From Syngnathus acus (lineage: Eukaryota > Chordata > Actinopteri > Syngnathiformes > Syngnathidae): a stretch of DNA of 64,000 bases. The notes under the pieces are model-generated. The model was not told where the DNA came from, did not search any database, and was given only the letters and a program-made list of their open reading frames with translations. This document shows, one piece after another, positions 1 through 11,340 of the stretch (the first letter of the stretch is position 1; each line of letters opens with the position of its first letter). Both the position numbers and the translations under genes were made by a program. The stretch lies in assembly GCF_901709675.1 (NCBI RefSeq), contig NC_051095.1:27239456-27303455 (forward strand). The letters are read 5' to 3'.

Positions 1-494
1 GAGGAAGACTTCGATGGTTTCAGTGCACAGGAGGAAGATGAAGACGATGAAGCTCTTTTTTTACTTTTACTGGTATGTTTTTTAACGAGCCCTGTTGGTG
101 CTGTACTACCGTGTTGCTGCTGTGTTACCGCCGCGTCTCAGTGACTTTTACCGGGTATGTTTTTTTTAATCCAGCCCTATTAGTCTTGTGTTACTTCCGT
201 GTTGCTGCGGTATTACTGCCGCGTCACGGGCAGTGTTTGGAAAGAAATGTTAAGGTATGTTATTAAAACTTTAAAAAAGCTTTCTGTGTCCAGTCTTTCT
301 TTGTTAATAACTCGCGTGCACACTTCCGTGTTGCTGCGGTACTACTGCTGCGTCACAGGCAATGTTTAGAAAGACATGTTAAAGTATGTTATTAAAACTT
401 TAAAAAGGCTTTCTGTGAACGGTCTTTCTTTGTAAAACACGCGTGTGCACGTGCGGCTTATAGTCCGGTGCGGCTTATAGTCCGGAATTTACGG
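1..494 (+). mobile_element. Pogo-like DNA transposon, 3' part (cut by window start)
   Basis: The first 60 bases encode an acidic tail ([19 protein letters not shown]) that is repeated almost exactly at 19730-19790 in a more complete element. The right end carries repeated GCGGCTTATAGTCCG units and finishes in TTTACGG at 494, followed by TA at 495-496. A TA target duplication and this terminus match the other members at 12691-13774 and 18312-20156. Family assignment (pogo/Tigger with a BrkDBD-type N-terminus) comes from those relatives. The left end is outside the window. Confidence 0.7.
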
Positions 495-1619
495 TATATA
501 TTTGCCTTTAAGATAGTGCTCACGAGCTGCCTTAAAAAAAATATTGGTGCTAAAAATATATGGAATTGAGCAGTTTTTGACCTCAAAATACCGTGCGGTG
601 AATGTTTGCGTGTGTTTGCGCACATAGCAAATTTTGGTTTATGTCAAGGTTTGTTAAAAGTTGCATAAACATTCGCCATATATTCACAAACAGTTTCAAC
701 GGTCACAGTTTTTCTCATCACCTTACAATAAAACGTTTGTTACATTCCCAAACCCTCTCAAGCCTTTGCCGTGTGCTGAGATACCACCACCTTAACTCGT
801 CTTTTGTAAAATGTAAACAAGTACAGGTGGCGTTTGTTTGTATGTTTGATTGAGCCAGCCATAATTTGCATCTCATGCATTGGTGATGACGGCAGTTTGG
901 GTTGCTAGAATTCATGTGAATTGCATGCCATGTGACCATCGACACTTCATGTGTACGTTGCGGTAATATTCTTCAGTTGTGCAGAGACATTACCCAGCAT
1001 TGAGGCTCCTTTCCTCAATCTGTTCTGAGAGCAAACAGCAACTGTCTGCTCGTAGCGGTGACAGTGATTACATGGCATGAGTATTCACTCACGTTGCAGC
1101 TTTTTGTCGCAACACTCCGTTAAACATATGCCAAACAAACTTTTCAATATTTTTATATGACAATATGAAAAAGTGCTAATACAACTTCTGTTCGGATTTT
1201 TTTTATCCGCTGCACACATTAGGTGAAAAATCAGGTGAAAAATGTTTTATAGTGGAATGCTGCATTCTTCTGAAATTTCCTTCTTGGTGGCATTGCTCTT
1301 TGTTTTGCCATTCTGCGGTTGTTCAGGATCTTTAGTTCCTGTTTTGCTTGAATAGAAGTGCAAGCTTCCATTCTTTGTTACAAATGCAGTCTTTTAAAAC
1401 AAACAAAAAATCCATGTAGCCTAATGTATAGATTTATATTTTAATTTAAATATGGTATATTTGTATTTTTTTTTTAACGGGTTCAGGTTCAGCCAGGTTC
1501 ATGAGCTTCATGAATATTTAGTCTCCCGTAAACATTTCTTTTGACTCATCATATGTTTTCCTTGTTTTGGCCTTTAACTGCAGCAATAAGTGCTCAGTAC
1601 CAAAACATTACTTTCAGTC
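495..1619. other. Sequence without recognisable gene or repeat
   Basis: AT-rich DNA with only short unconvincing ORFs. I searched it for an upstream hvcn1 exon (a coding stretch ending at a GT donor in phase 0) and did not find one. Probably hvcn1 intron or upstream sequence. Confidence 0.4.
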
Positions 1620-2277
1620 CTGTAGAGCAGTTACGTCCAAAGTCCGGCCCGCGGGCCAAAGGCTAAACTTAAACTGGCCCGAAGCATTCTGTCATAAAAT
1701 CAATAATAAATGGCCCGCTGGCACTGTTGCGGGGACCTGCGCGCCCCGGAGCGAACCACAGAAATAAAACTCGTCCTAACGGGAACGCGCACATGAGCCA
1801 GTGCTCATGATCGGTTGCGAGCGTGTCTCCTCCGTCCCTTCCCAGTTCAAGCGCACACAAGTGTCCGTTTGCAAGATAATCAGTGACACAGACACTTCCT
1901 CATTCAAATGTCCACACACCAAGGACTAAGGGGACGCTAAAATCAGAGACTGCAAATGACGCTGCACAGGAAAAGGCAAAAAACAAAACAAAAACACAGA
2001 CTGCTGGTGAGAGCTGTCTACTTTGTACTAACTCTACACACTACTACGCGTCCGCGCCGCCCACTCACAGTGATCGCAAACAATAAAAAGACGATGGATT
2101 AGGTGAGAACTGTCTACTTCATACTAACTCTACATACTTCTACGCGTCCGCGCCGCCCACTCACAGTGATCGCAAACAACAAAAAGACTATGGATTATTA
2201 TTTTGTGATTATGAAGTAATTTGTTGCGTATGAAGTTGAAATCAAAAAGATAAATGGAGAATTTTAGTTTTTTAGTT

Positions 2278-3470
2278 TAGTTTAGAATAGAATATAGAAT
2301 AGAATAGATCTTTATTTGTCATTGTCACATGTACAACGAAATTTAAAAAGTGCCAACCGATCCGCGCATGCGATAAAAAATAAATAGAATAAATAGAATA
2401 AAAAGATAAAAAAACAAGATAAAAACCCACAGAAGAACATACACAGACATAATCATTTACGTTTAGCTGCATTCAATGTGACTACCGCTGTAGGGTAAAA
2501 ACTGTTGGCGAATCTGCTAGTCCTCGACCTAATTAATCTGTAGCGTCTGCCTGATGGCAACAGTTCGAAAAGGGAGTGGCCAGGGTGGGAAGTGTCCTTC
2601 AGAATGTTCTGTGTTTTTTTGAGACGGCGGGTTCTGTGTAGGTCTTCCAGTGTGGGGAGAGGGCAGCCAATGATCTTCTGTGCTGTGTTGATGACCCCTT
2701 GGAGCTTTTTCCTCTGAGCAGCAGTGCAGCTGGAGTACCAAACACATATACAGTACGTTAAAGTGCTTTCTATGGAGCAGCGATAGAAGGACACCAGCAG
2801 TCTCTGTGTAATGCTGTGCCTCCTCAGCACCCTTAAAAAGTAGAGTCTCTGCTGGGCCTTTTTAAGCAGCTCAGAGGTGTTCACGCCCCAGGTGAAGTCC
2901 TCCTCGATGTGGACTCCCAGGTAGCGGAAGGAGGACACCCTCTTCACACAGACCCCGTCGATGATAAGTGGTGGAATGTCCGTTTTATTTTTCCTCCTAA
3001 AATCAATGACCAGTTCTTGGGTTTTAGCCGTGTTTAGGAGCAGATTGTTCTCTCCGCACCACTCCGATAGCTGGACCACTTCGTCCCTGTAGGCAGACTC
3101 ATCCCCCTTTGAGATGAGCCCCACCACGGTTGTGTCATCCGCAAATTTCACGATGGTGTTGCTGCGGTGGGCGGGGGTGCATGCATGTGTGTAGAGCGTG
3201 TAAAGCAGTGGGCTCAGTACGCAGCCCTGTGGGGAGCCGGTACCAAGACTGAGAGGTGTGGATGTATGACGGCCCACTTTCACCCTCTGGCTGCGACCCG
3301 TCAGGAAGCTCTTAATCCACCTGCAAGTATTATGTGGAAGTCCCAGGCCCTCCAGTATGTCCACCAGTCTGTGGGGGAGGATGGTGTTAAAAGCAGAGCT
3401 AAAGTCCACGAAGAGCATCCGCACATAGCTCCCCGGCTGCTCCAGGTGGGACAGTGCAGCGTGGAGGGCT
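2278..3470 (-). pseudogene. 5'-truncated L2/CR1-group LINE, reverse transcriptase C-terminal part
   Basis: The minus strand encodes a reverse transcriptase from the LFVDFSSAFNTI motif through the catalytic FADD and the thumb (FRYLGV) to a C-terminal HPGHSLFELLPSGRRYR block, typical of the teleost L2/Rex1/CR1 group. The open frame runs from 3424 (first Met) to 2453 and is open upstream of that Met to about 3470, where the element is truncated, so no endonuclease domain is present. The 3' end at about 2278 has the TTTATTTGTCATTGTCACATG motif and a short TAGAATAGAAT repeat tail, a normal L2-group terminus. No frameshift is seen in the retained part. Clade choice between L2 and Rex1 is uncertain. 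Confidence 0.8.
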
Positions 3471-4110
3471 TAGTTTATTTCGATCAGCAAAATATATGCA
3501 TCATATTCAGTACAAAGGTGTCCACAGAAGGCGAATAAAACAAAACAAAACAATAATATAGAAACAAAACAAAACAAAATGAAAAGATCCCTAAGGTTCA
3601 AAGTTCAGAAAGCTGACCGAAAGGGTTAAGGCTGAAGCTAAATAGCTTGTAAATGCCCTAACCTGTTTGACTTTAAGTCTTACATGTAGGCATATGCAGT
3701 ACACATGCATACATTTAAATACACAAATGTATATATTTACAACACCTAGTGTTCATATATATACATACGTACATGCCCATATACACGCCACCTACCACCT
3801 ATACATTTAAATACACATACACAAATAGAAATACAAAATGTCCCATAGGTCCTGATTCACCTCCCATCATATTTGTACTTCTCCAGAATAAAGTTTTTGT
3901 ACTTTCTTTTAAACTGGACAAGATTTTTACATTCCTTGATCTCTTCCGGCAATTTGTTCCACATTTTCACCCCACAGACAGACAGACACATGCTCTTCAA
4001 AGTGCTATGAGCAATTGGTTGTTTGAGGTTCAATCTGCCTCTCAGCTCATATCCCCCTTCTCGCTCACTAAACAATATTTAAATATTTCCAGGGAGTGAA
4101 TTTTGACGTG
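3468..4110 (-). pseudogene. 3' tail of a second LINE (C-terminal RT fragment and 3' UTR)
   Basis: The minus frame at 3857-4075 gives SMCLSVCGVKMWNKLPEEIK and a basic C-terminus, matching in style the end of the large ORF2 at 6134-9301 (VRGVELWNTSSEELK). The 3' UTR follows down to about 3468, where GAAATAAAC on the minus strand resembles the 3' end of the same LINE group near 5905. It is strongly 5'-truncated. It abuts the L2-like fragment on its left. Confidence 0.6.
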
Positions 4111-4608
4111 CTTTAAACAAAAATTGAGCAGTTTTTAATTCTACCAGATCCCAAAATTTGAATGACTGTTTTTAGAAACAGTGCATTTGTGTGTTCAAAG
4201 AATGATTTAATTTGGATTAAAAATCTGACATGATCCAACCTGGCCCGTTTACTGCCATCACAAACACCAATATCACCCTTCTTATTAATACAACAATAAC
4301 AATAATAAAACAAACTTAATACATCTAATAAAAAAATGCATTCAACTTTCATAAAATTGTTCATTTGTACTTAATTTATTATTATTTTAATGTTATCTTT
4401 TCTGGTAGTGGAATTGACAACCGATTCTCATTTGCAATATCAACCTATCTGCAGACAGCAAAGGATATAGTAGTAGTTACATATTTACAAGTTCATTTAC
4501 AATGGTAATGGTTCGAGGAATGTCGGTGCGAATGGTCGGCCCCTATACATTTTCCTCTAACCAAATCTGGCCCGCTTTGCAAAAGGTTTGGACACCCCTG
4601 CTGTAGAG

Positions 4609-5707
4609 GGTATGTCTAGTGCGACATCTTTATCTCTAGATACTGGAAGAAGCAAAAGTGTTTGGCTTATACTGGCACCCCGGTCTGTTCATTTGCATCA
4701 AATGTCACCATCCCACTGCTAACTTCTTTGTTTATTTTTGGTCCCTGATTTCAAAGTTGGGTTGTACTGTCTAAAGACCTGAGACAACAACTGGGATTTC
4801 TTTTTTTAAATACTAAGTATAGTACGAGTAATATGTAATTTAGTAATATGATGGGGCAGGGCATCAAATTTTGTGTTTCTATAATTTCTTTAACAGACAA
4901 TAGGAACATCTTAACTCCCCTGAACATGATCCAAAAAATAAAAAGCTTCACATCTATGTAAATTGTCACTACCTGAAGACATCTAGCTAATAATCTTCTC
5001 TAATACCTATAGTGTCACCTAGTGGTGGCAAGAGATCAAATTTTTAATAATTTAATGGACTGCACCGAGCCTGTTGAACAAATCCAACCGGAAATTTGTC
5101 ATAACCATCTCACGACGTTGGTCATGCTCTATGTAGAATTTTATGACTTTTCAGCAAAGAGCATGGCTATTACTGTAGCGCAAAGTGCGATGATGCCCCG
5201 TATCAATAAAAACTGTGGTAACCTGATGTTCTTGTCTTTTCCATATTTTACACATTTGGGAATATTCCTCGAGTACAAGAGTACAAAACTATGACCACTA
5301 ATGTGCAAAAATGGGCCAAAATTGAACATTAAAAAATTCAAAACTCTCTTTCGGTCCTTTTTAGAACAATGGATGGCATGGACTTTTTTTGTATGTCTCG
5401 GGGTGCTACACGTGCCTGCCAATTTTCATAGTTTTCGGTCATATGGATTGGGAATTGGTTTTATTTTTCCACTTTAAGTAGTTCTACAAAGCCATATTGT
5501 TTTCATTGTTTGAGACAACGTTAACATATCAATTTTTTTCACTCGGCCCAATGAGTGTGCAACATTTGGTGAGTTTTTGTACATGTTTAACATGTCAAAA
5601 TGCGATCATTTGCAGAGAAAGATTTGAAAAGAAATCCTACAATAACAGGGAAATGACAGTGGTCACTGCATGGGCCCTAACTAGAGATGCAAGCAGCTAT
5701 AAAAGAC
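4609..5707. other. No gene; probable unclassified interspersed repeat
   Basis: No coding signal. The stretch from about 5010 to 5510 (around CACCTAGTGGTGGCAAGAG and TGCCAATTTTCATAGTTTTC) resembles an unclassified repeat common in teleost introns, judged by general familiarity only. No terminal repeats or target duplications were found. Confidence 0.35.
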
Positions 5708-5871
5708 TCTTGCAGGCCTGGCAAAGTCCGCCTGTCTAGTCTGAACTTTTCTGCCTCACACACCAACTTGGGCTCCTTTCTTGCCTGAGAGATGACATTC
5801 CACTTCCCTTGATCCAGCTTCTGTAGCCAGGGATCTGACTGCCAAGGTCCCGACCTTTGTCCGCTGCCCAG
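5708..5871 (-). mobile_element. Rex3 (RTE) 5'-region relic, left part
   Basis: This matches the endonuclease-start region of the Rex3 copy at 51067-54418 (compare 53895-54050: TCGGAACTTTTCTGCCTC, TGGGCTCCTTTC). It is interrupted at 5872 by the poly-T of the LINE and resumes at 10970. Only the 5' part of Rex3 is present, which is unusual because LINE insertions normally lose their 5' end. Confidence 0.7.
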
Positions 5872-6133
5872 TTTTTTTTTTTTTTTTTTTTTTTAAAACG
5901 TTTATTTCGAACATTAAAGAAATACAGGAAAAAATAAAAATACAGAAAAATGATAACTCCATAGTACAATAGAACATAAAAGAAAAAAAGATATTGCATT
6001 ATAATTTTCCTTTATCGTAAAATCATATTTGTTCAAAAAGGGAGTAGAAGGAAGCCTAAGCTTATCTGACTCTACCCCATGTAACTACATGTTTCTATTT
6101 GATTCTGTCAAGAATTTGTCCATAGTCAATATA

Positions 6134-6154
6134 TTAAAGGAAAAAAACATATAT

Positions 6155-6188
<34 letters not shown>

Positions 6189-9100
6189 CTATATATTTTC
6201 TCATTAAAATACAAAAGCAACTTAAACAACTTCACAGCATGTCCCGTCAATATTTTGTCCTTATACATTTTTTTAAACTTAGGTAAGGTACTACAGTTCT
6301 TTAATTCTTCACTGCTGGTGTTCCATAATTCCACACCTCTAACTGTTATACAATGTAACTTTAAGTTTGTTCTCACCAAATCTCTTTTAAACATACGTGT
6401 TCCTCTTAAATAATGGGTACTTTCCCTCCACTCAAACAACCTCTGGATACTGTTTGGTAATTGATTATTTTTTATTTTGTACATGAGTTGGATGGTTTTA
6501 AAGTCGACTAGGTCGTTGTATTTCAGTGAGTTCAATTTAATAAAGAGAGGGTTAGATGGTTCTCTATAATCAGCATTATTTACAAGTCGTATTGCTTTTT
6601 TTTGAAGAATGAAGATTGGATCTGTGTTTGTTTTGTATGTATTGCCCCACACCTCCACACAGTACATAATGTATGGGAGTATGAAGGAGCAGTACAAGGA
6701 ATATAATGATGACTGATTTATAAGGTCTTTTACTTTATATAATACTGCTAGTGATTTTGAAATTTTTGATTTGATATACATTATATGTGGTTTCCAACTT
6801 AATTTATTATCTATAAGCACTCCAAGAAATTTTACTTCATTTACTCTTTCTATTTCTATATTATTTATTGTAAGAATTTTGTCTGTGTTGGTCGGACGGT
6901 TTCCAAATATAATATACTTTGTTTTACTTAAATTTAGTGTTAGTTTATTTGTGTCAAACCAACTCTGTAATTTTTCCATTTCAATTCCCACAGTATCCAA
7001 TAGTTGATCCAGGTCCTCCCCACTGCAAAGCAGGTTTGTGTCATCTGCAAAAACTACGGCCTTGAGTAACCTGGAGACCTTGCATATATCATTGACATAC
7101 AAAATAAATAACAAGGGGCCTAATATTGAGCCCTGAGGAACCCCACACTTTACCTGCTTTAGTTTTGATTTACAGTCCATAAGTTGCACATATTGAATCC
7201 TGTTTGATAAATAACTGTTTAACCAAGTGAGTGACATACCTTGTATCCCATATCTTTCAAGTTTTGTTAACAGTATTTCATAATTTACAGTATCAAAAGC
7301 TTTTTTAAGATCCAAGAAAACACCTCCAACATATCGTCTATTTTCAATAGCTGTTGTTATTTCAGCTACGAAATCTAACAAAGCTAGTGTGGTGGTCCTA
7401 TTTTTCCGAAATCCATACTGTTGGTAACACAGAATATTTTGTTTTGTAATAAAATCATCAAGCCTTTTATAGAATATTTTTTCTAATATTTTGGAGAATT
7501 GTGGGAGTAGAGATATTGGCCTGTAATTTGAGAATATGTGTTTGTCCCCAGCTTTATATATCGGAATAATTTTAGCAGTTTTCATTTCACTCGGAAAAAC
7601 ACCATTTGTCAGAGATTGGTTGCAGATATGTGTAAAGGGTTTCACCACACATTCAATAATATTTTTAACAAGTGACATATCTATCCCGTTACAGTCGGTT
7701 GACTTTTTACCTTTAAATTCTCTAACAATTTCTATTATTTCCTTCTCATTCGTTCCCCTTAGAACCATACTTTCGGCTATGGGTACATCCTTAAGTAGGT
7801 CACTTGTACTCCCTTTTTTTGCTACTTCCTCTGCCAAAGTAGGCCCAATACCAACATAGTAATCATTAAACTCCTCTGCAATCATAGTAAGATCATTTAT
7901 AGTTATGTTATTACTGTTTACAAAGTAAGAAGGATATCCTGGCTTTCCAGTTCTGTTTTTAATAATCTCATTTAACACTTTCCATGTTATTGTATTACTC
8001 TTGTTTTCCTCCAGTATCTTGCTATAGTAGTCCCTTTTACTGTTTCTCATTATTTTAATCAATTTGTTTTTGTAGATCTTATATTTTAATTCAGCTTCCT
8101 TTGTTCTTATCTTTAAGAAATCTTTGTATAATAGGTTTTTCTTCTTGCAAGCACTTAAGATTCCCTTTGTCAGCCATGGTTTTTCCACTGAATTTAGTTT
8201 AACTGCTTTCTTTACAAGAGGACAGTTTTTTTCATTAAGTTCGGATATAATGGCCATGAATGTGTTGTAGGCTTCATTTACATCACCCACATATACCGTT
8301 TTCCAGTCTTGTTTTAAAAGATCATTTTTGAATGAGTTAAATGAATTACCAGAGTTCATTCTACACATTTTAAAAGTTATAGCATCGTTTTTTTTCTTTG
8401 TACAGTCCTGGATCACTGCAAACACTGGCAGGTGGTCGCTTGAATCATTTATTATCAGTCCAGTTTTGACTTTCTTTTCAATTACATTTGTAAATATATT
8501 ATCAATTATTGTGGCACTGTGAGATGTAATTCTAGTCGGACGGGTTATTGCAGGGTAGAGACTCATACTGTACATTAAGTTAATAAATTCTGTTACTGGA
8601 GTCAGCTGAAGTGGGTTCAATAGATCTATATTATAATCGCCACAGACGTACACCATTTTCGTATTGATTTTTCTTTCATACATTCCTGATAATAGTTCAC
8701 TAAATGTCTCAATACATGAACCTGGACATCTGTATACACAGTTTACCAGAATGTTTTTAGATGATTCCATTTCTATTTCAACTGTAATACATTCCATGAT
8801 ATTATCTATTGCTTGAGACATACTTCTTACTATCTTACACTTATAGTTTTTATCTATGAATAGAGCAACTCCTCCACATCTTTTTACCTTCCTATTTAAT
8901 GTATAACTCTCATACCCCTCTATGTCAATCTTTTCAGACTGATCTTCCTTTAACCAGGTTTCAGATATTGCAATTACAGTAAACGGATTATTCATATATT
9001 TTAAACATTGTTTGATCTTAGAGATGTTTGCTTTCAAGCTCCTACTATTAAAATGTATAATTGATATTGCTCTATTTGTTGTTACATTCTTGTTAAATTG

Positions 9101-9301
9101 CTCTACAGTATAGTATTTGCTGTTCCTTTGAGTGTAGTTGATGAAGAAGTTATTCTCAGGATCAATATTGTTCTCTATGTCAAATCCCTTATGGTCAGTG
9201 AAGTCAAATGTTTTCAAATCAAGTTCTTCATTTTCAGTTATCAGTGCTTGTTTGTTAAACACACCAGTTGGAAAAGAAAGGCATTTGTCAGTACTGTTCA
9301 T
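6134..9301 (-). CDS. LINE ORF2: AP endonuclease and reverse transcriptase
   Basis: The predicted 1055-residue protein has an APE-type endonuclease near residues 75-300, with the motifs ISETWL (112-117), GDYNID (221-226) and SDHLPVF (288-294). A reverse transcriptase follows with QYGFRKNRTT, VFLDLKKAFDTV, GVPQGSILGPLLF and the catalytic FADD near residue 750. The C-terminal block resembles CR1/Jockey-superclade LINEs. The frame is uninterrupted. The last 20 or so residues read through a TA microsatellite and are probably not original, so the true stop may have been lost. The product would nick and reverse-transcribe its own RNA in the nucleus. The clade is not certain. Confidence 0.85.
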
Positions 9302-9387
9302 GGTGGGTTGATAATTTCACCAGGTTTTTACATTCCATGATCTAAAGGTACCACAACTTGAGGTTCAACAGAATGATGTACAGGTTA

Positions 9388-10104
9388 CTAGTCTCCTTCG
9401 TACCTCTTAATTTGCTCTATGGCACTGATGCAGAAACCATGAGAACTTTCTGCTGCCCCAACAGGTTTGATGAACACCTTACAACCAGCAGTCCAAGTGG
9501 ACTGTATTTTACCGCTTTTCTTAAGAGCTCTTGCTTTCTTAGCTATTTCACCATTTTTCTTGGCGAGGTGTTCATTAATGTACACATTCGTGCCTTTTAG
9601 TTTTCTACCTTGTTTGAGCAGATTTATCTTACTTTTCCTGTTTGTAAATCGGACAATTATAGATGGTATGACAGGCTTACCATTTAGAATCTTAGTTGGC
9701 AGAGTGTGGCATGCCTCAATATTGACAATGTCAATGGCGATGTCTTTACTCTGGAGGAAAGTTTTTATCTGCTCCTCTGTTGTCTCCTCATGTTCAGGAT
9801 TATCCTCTGAAGCAAGGCCTTTCACAGCCTGCTGGTAGCTCCGTGGTTTGATCCTTAAACCTGTGATGATGACATCGCTCATTCTTGAGTACTGCTCCAA
9901 ATTGTCTAATCTAATTTCCAGGCTGACAATTTTCTTATTTTGTTCAATGTTTAATTGTTTGAGCTGCTTCACCTCTCCCATCAGCTCTGTAATAATGGCC
10001 TGTTGCTTCATTATGGTTTCCACATTTGAAGACATCACTTGCATTGATAACTTCAGCTCCTCCATATCCTTCTGAAGCACTTTCATGGCCATCCTGGCTA
10101 TCAA
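9388..10104 (-). CDS. LINE ORF1: coiled-coil RNA-binding protein
   Basis: The 238-residue product begins with a coiled coil (about residues 5-75, ending in the SLEIRLDNLEQYSRMSDVII segment). An RRM-like middle follows, then a basic C-terminal domain ([20 protein letters not shown]). This is the ORF1p layout of CR1/L1-type LINEs, which coats the element RNA as a chaperone. It lies 86 bp upstream of ORF2 in the same orientation. The Met start follows directly on the probable 5' UTR. The frame is intact. A diverged partial copy is at 35788-36078. Confidence 0.75.
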   Translation of the reverse strand: MIARMAMKVLQKDMEELKLSMQVMSSNVETIMKQQAIITELMGEVKQLKQLNIEQNKKIVSLEIRLDNLEQYSRMSDVIITGLRIKPRSYQQAVKGLASEDNPEHEETTEEQIKTFLQSKDIAIDIVNIEACHTLPTKILNGKPVIPSIIVRFTNRKSKINLLKQGRKLKGTNVYINEHLAKKNGEIAKKARALKKSGKIQSTWTAGCKVFIKPVGAAESSHGFCISAIEQIKRYEGD

Positions 10105-10264
10105 TCAATACCTGATGGTAGCTCTCCTCCTGGGCTGGTGGTGTTAGCCTACTAGGCCTGGTGGTGGGTGTCCTCTTGGGGCTGATGGCGTTTGCCTACT
10201 GGGCCTGGTGGTAGCTGGCCTCCTGGTACCTGGTGTTGGCTAGGCTTCTGGAGGGATGATCGCT

Positions 10265-10576
10265 GGTCCGGCGCAGGTGGCTAGAGGTCCGGTGAAGGCC
10301 GCGGGTCCGGCGTTGCTGGCACGCAGTCCGCCGACGGCCGCAGGTCCGGCGTTGCTGGGACGAAGTCCGGCAACGGCCGCGGGTCCAGCGTTTCTGGCTC
10401 GAGGTCCGGCGACGGCCGCGAATCCGGCAACGCTGGAGTGGGACCCTAATGCGGCCGCGAGTCTGATGGCGCCGGGAGGAACCCCAGTGACGGCCACGGG
10501 TCTGGAGTCGCTGGAGCGAAATCCGACGCCGGCCGCGGAGCCGATGGCGCTGGAAGGCTCCGACGTTTGGTGGCTC
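10265..10576. repeat. 39-bp GC-rich minisatellite, 8 units, in the LINE 5' region
   Basis: Eight consecutive units of exactly 39 bp, of the pattern GGTCCGGCGTTGCTGGCACG... ending GACGGCCGCG, with increasing divergence to the right. Because 39 is a multiple of three, frames stay open on both strands: a 13-residue Ala/Pro repeat on the + strand (10256-10651) and Ala- or Arg-rich repeats on the - strand (10240-10638, 10196-10642). It lies just 5' of ORF1, so it is best read as the promoter/5' UTR array of the LINE. Confidence 0.85.
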
Positions 10577-10969
10577 GGCGACTTCCCGACAGGGAAGAAG
10601 CCTCGGCGTGATCGCTCCTCGACGAGATCGCTCTTCAATCAAAGTTTTTGAACAATGAAAATAAACCGAAAAGAAAATCTTGTTGTAAGAACAATGGTTT
10701 GCTGTTGAGATCCCAAGCGAGGTTCCTGCAAAGTCTGATGCGCAACGGTTACTTCCGGGTTTGAGACTCTCTTCAGTATTACTATATCATGTAACATATC
10801 AAACATTGTATCAATCCAAAAAAATGTTTACCATGATCAAAAGAATGCCGGAGCATATCTCATCAAACTTTAGGAATAAAGTCAGGGTGCACCCTGTCAC
10901 CAGAAAACTGTCGCTCGAGGAAACATTCTCAAGCACGGGAAGTATTCAAACAAATAACCTGAGGCAGAT

Positions 10970-11340
10970 CAGTTCACTCAGCATCCGACCCTTTGGCCCT
11001 TCCCATAGGTGGTAAGCCCATGGGAAGGGAGACCCACGCCTTTTCAGGCTGTGCCCGACCAGCCCCCATTGGTGAAGGCCCGGCCACCTTTGAGCCCTGG
11101 GTCCAGTCTGGCTCCAGAGGAGGGCCCCGGTGACCTGCGTCCGGGCAAGGGAAAACTGAGTCCGTTTTTCTTGATTATCATAAGGGTATTTGAACCGTGC
11201 TTTGTCTGGCCCCTCACCTAGGACCCTTTTGCCATGGGTGACCCTGCCAGGGGCATAAATCCCAAGACAACTTGGCTCCTATGATCATTAGGACACGCAA
11301 ACCCCTCCACCACGATTAGTTGATGGCTCATGGAGCGGAG
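10970..11340 (-). mobile_element. Rex3 (RTE) 5' end relic, right part
   Basis: This continues the relic at 5708-5871. It matches 54055-54418 of the complete Rex3 copy: TGAGCCCATGGGAAGGG-like, CCTGCGTCCGGGC, TTTGTCTGGCCCCTCACCTAGGACC-type and ATGGGTGACCCT motifs, ending at the Rex3 5' terminus near 11340. Confidence 0.75.

Larger units (their letters stand above)
1628..4600. mobile_element. hAT element with 8-bp TSD, host to two LINE fragments
   Basis: Left end begins CAGTTACGTCCAAAG followed by GCCCGCGGGCC; right end is GGTTTGGACACCCCTG. The 8-bp duplication CTGTAGAG lies directly outside both ends (1620-1627 and 4601-4608), which fixes the boundaries. GGCCCG-rich subterminal sequence is typical of teleost hAT-Charlie-like elements. 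No hAT transposase is visible. The interior holds an L2-like LINE (about 2278-3470) and the tail of another LINE (about 3468-4110), so the element is older than both. A degenerate direct repeat (GAGAACTGTCTACTT..., about 2005-2200) is also present. Confidence 0.85.
5872..10969 (-). mobile_element. Near-full-length two-ORF LINE, inserted in a Rex3 relic
   Basis: On the minus strand the element has a GC-rich 5' region (to about 10969), ORF1 (10104-9388), ORF2 (9301-6134), a 3' UTR and a 23-bp poly-A (poly-T at 5872-5894). The flanking sequences at 5708-5871 and 10970-11340 are adjacent parts of one Rex3 5' end, so the boundaries follow from the interrupted host. A clear target duplication was not found beyond CAG. 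A second, broken copy lies at 35786-40790 on the + strand. About 5.1 kb in length. Confidence 0.8.

Noticed and set aside
1883-2086. 67-residue ORF within the first hAT, possible transposase
   Set aside because: No zinc finger or hAT motif could be seen; it overlaps a degenerate direct repeat.
5736-5999. Lys-rich minus-strand ORFs
   Set aside because: They read the poly-A tail of the LINE together with a Rex3 relic.
10196-10651. Ala/Pro-rich (+) and Arg-rich (-) proteins, protamine- or collagen-like in look
   Set aside because: They are produced by a 39-bp repeat that is open in several frames at once; no single frame stands out as coding.
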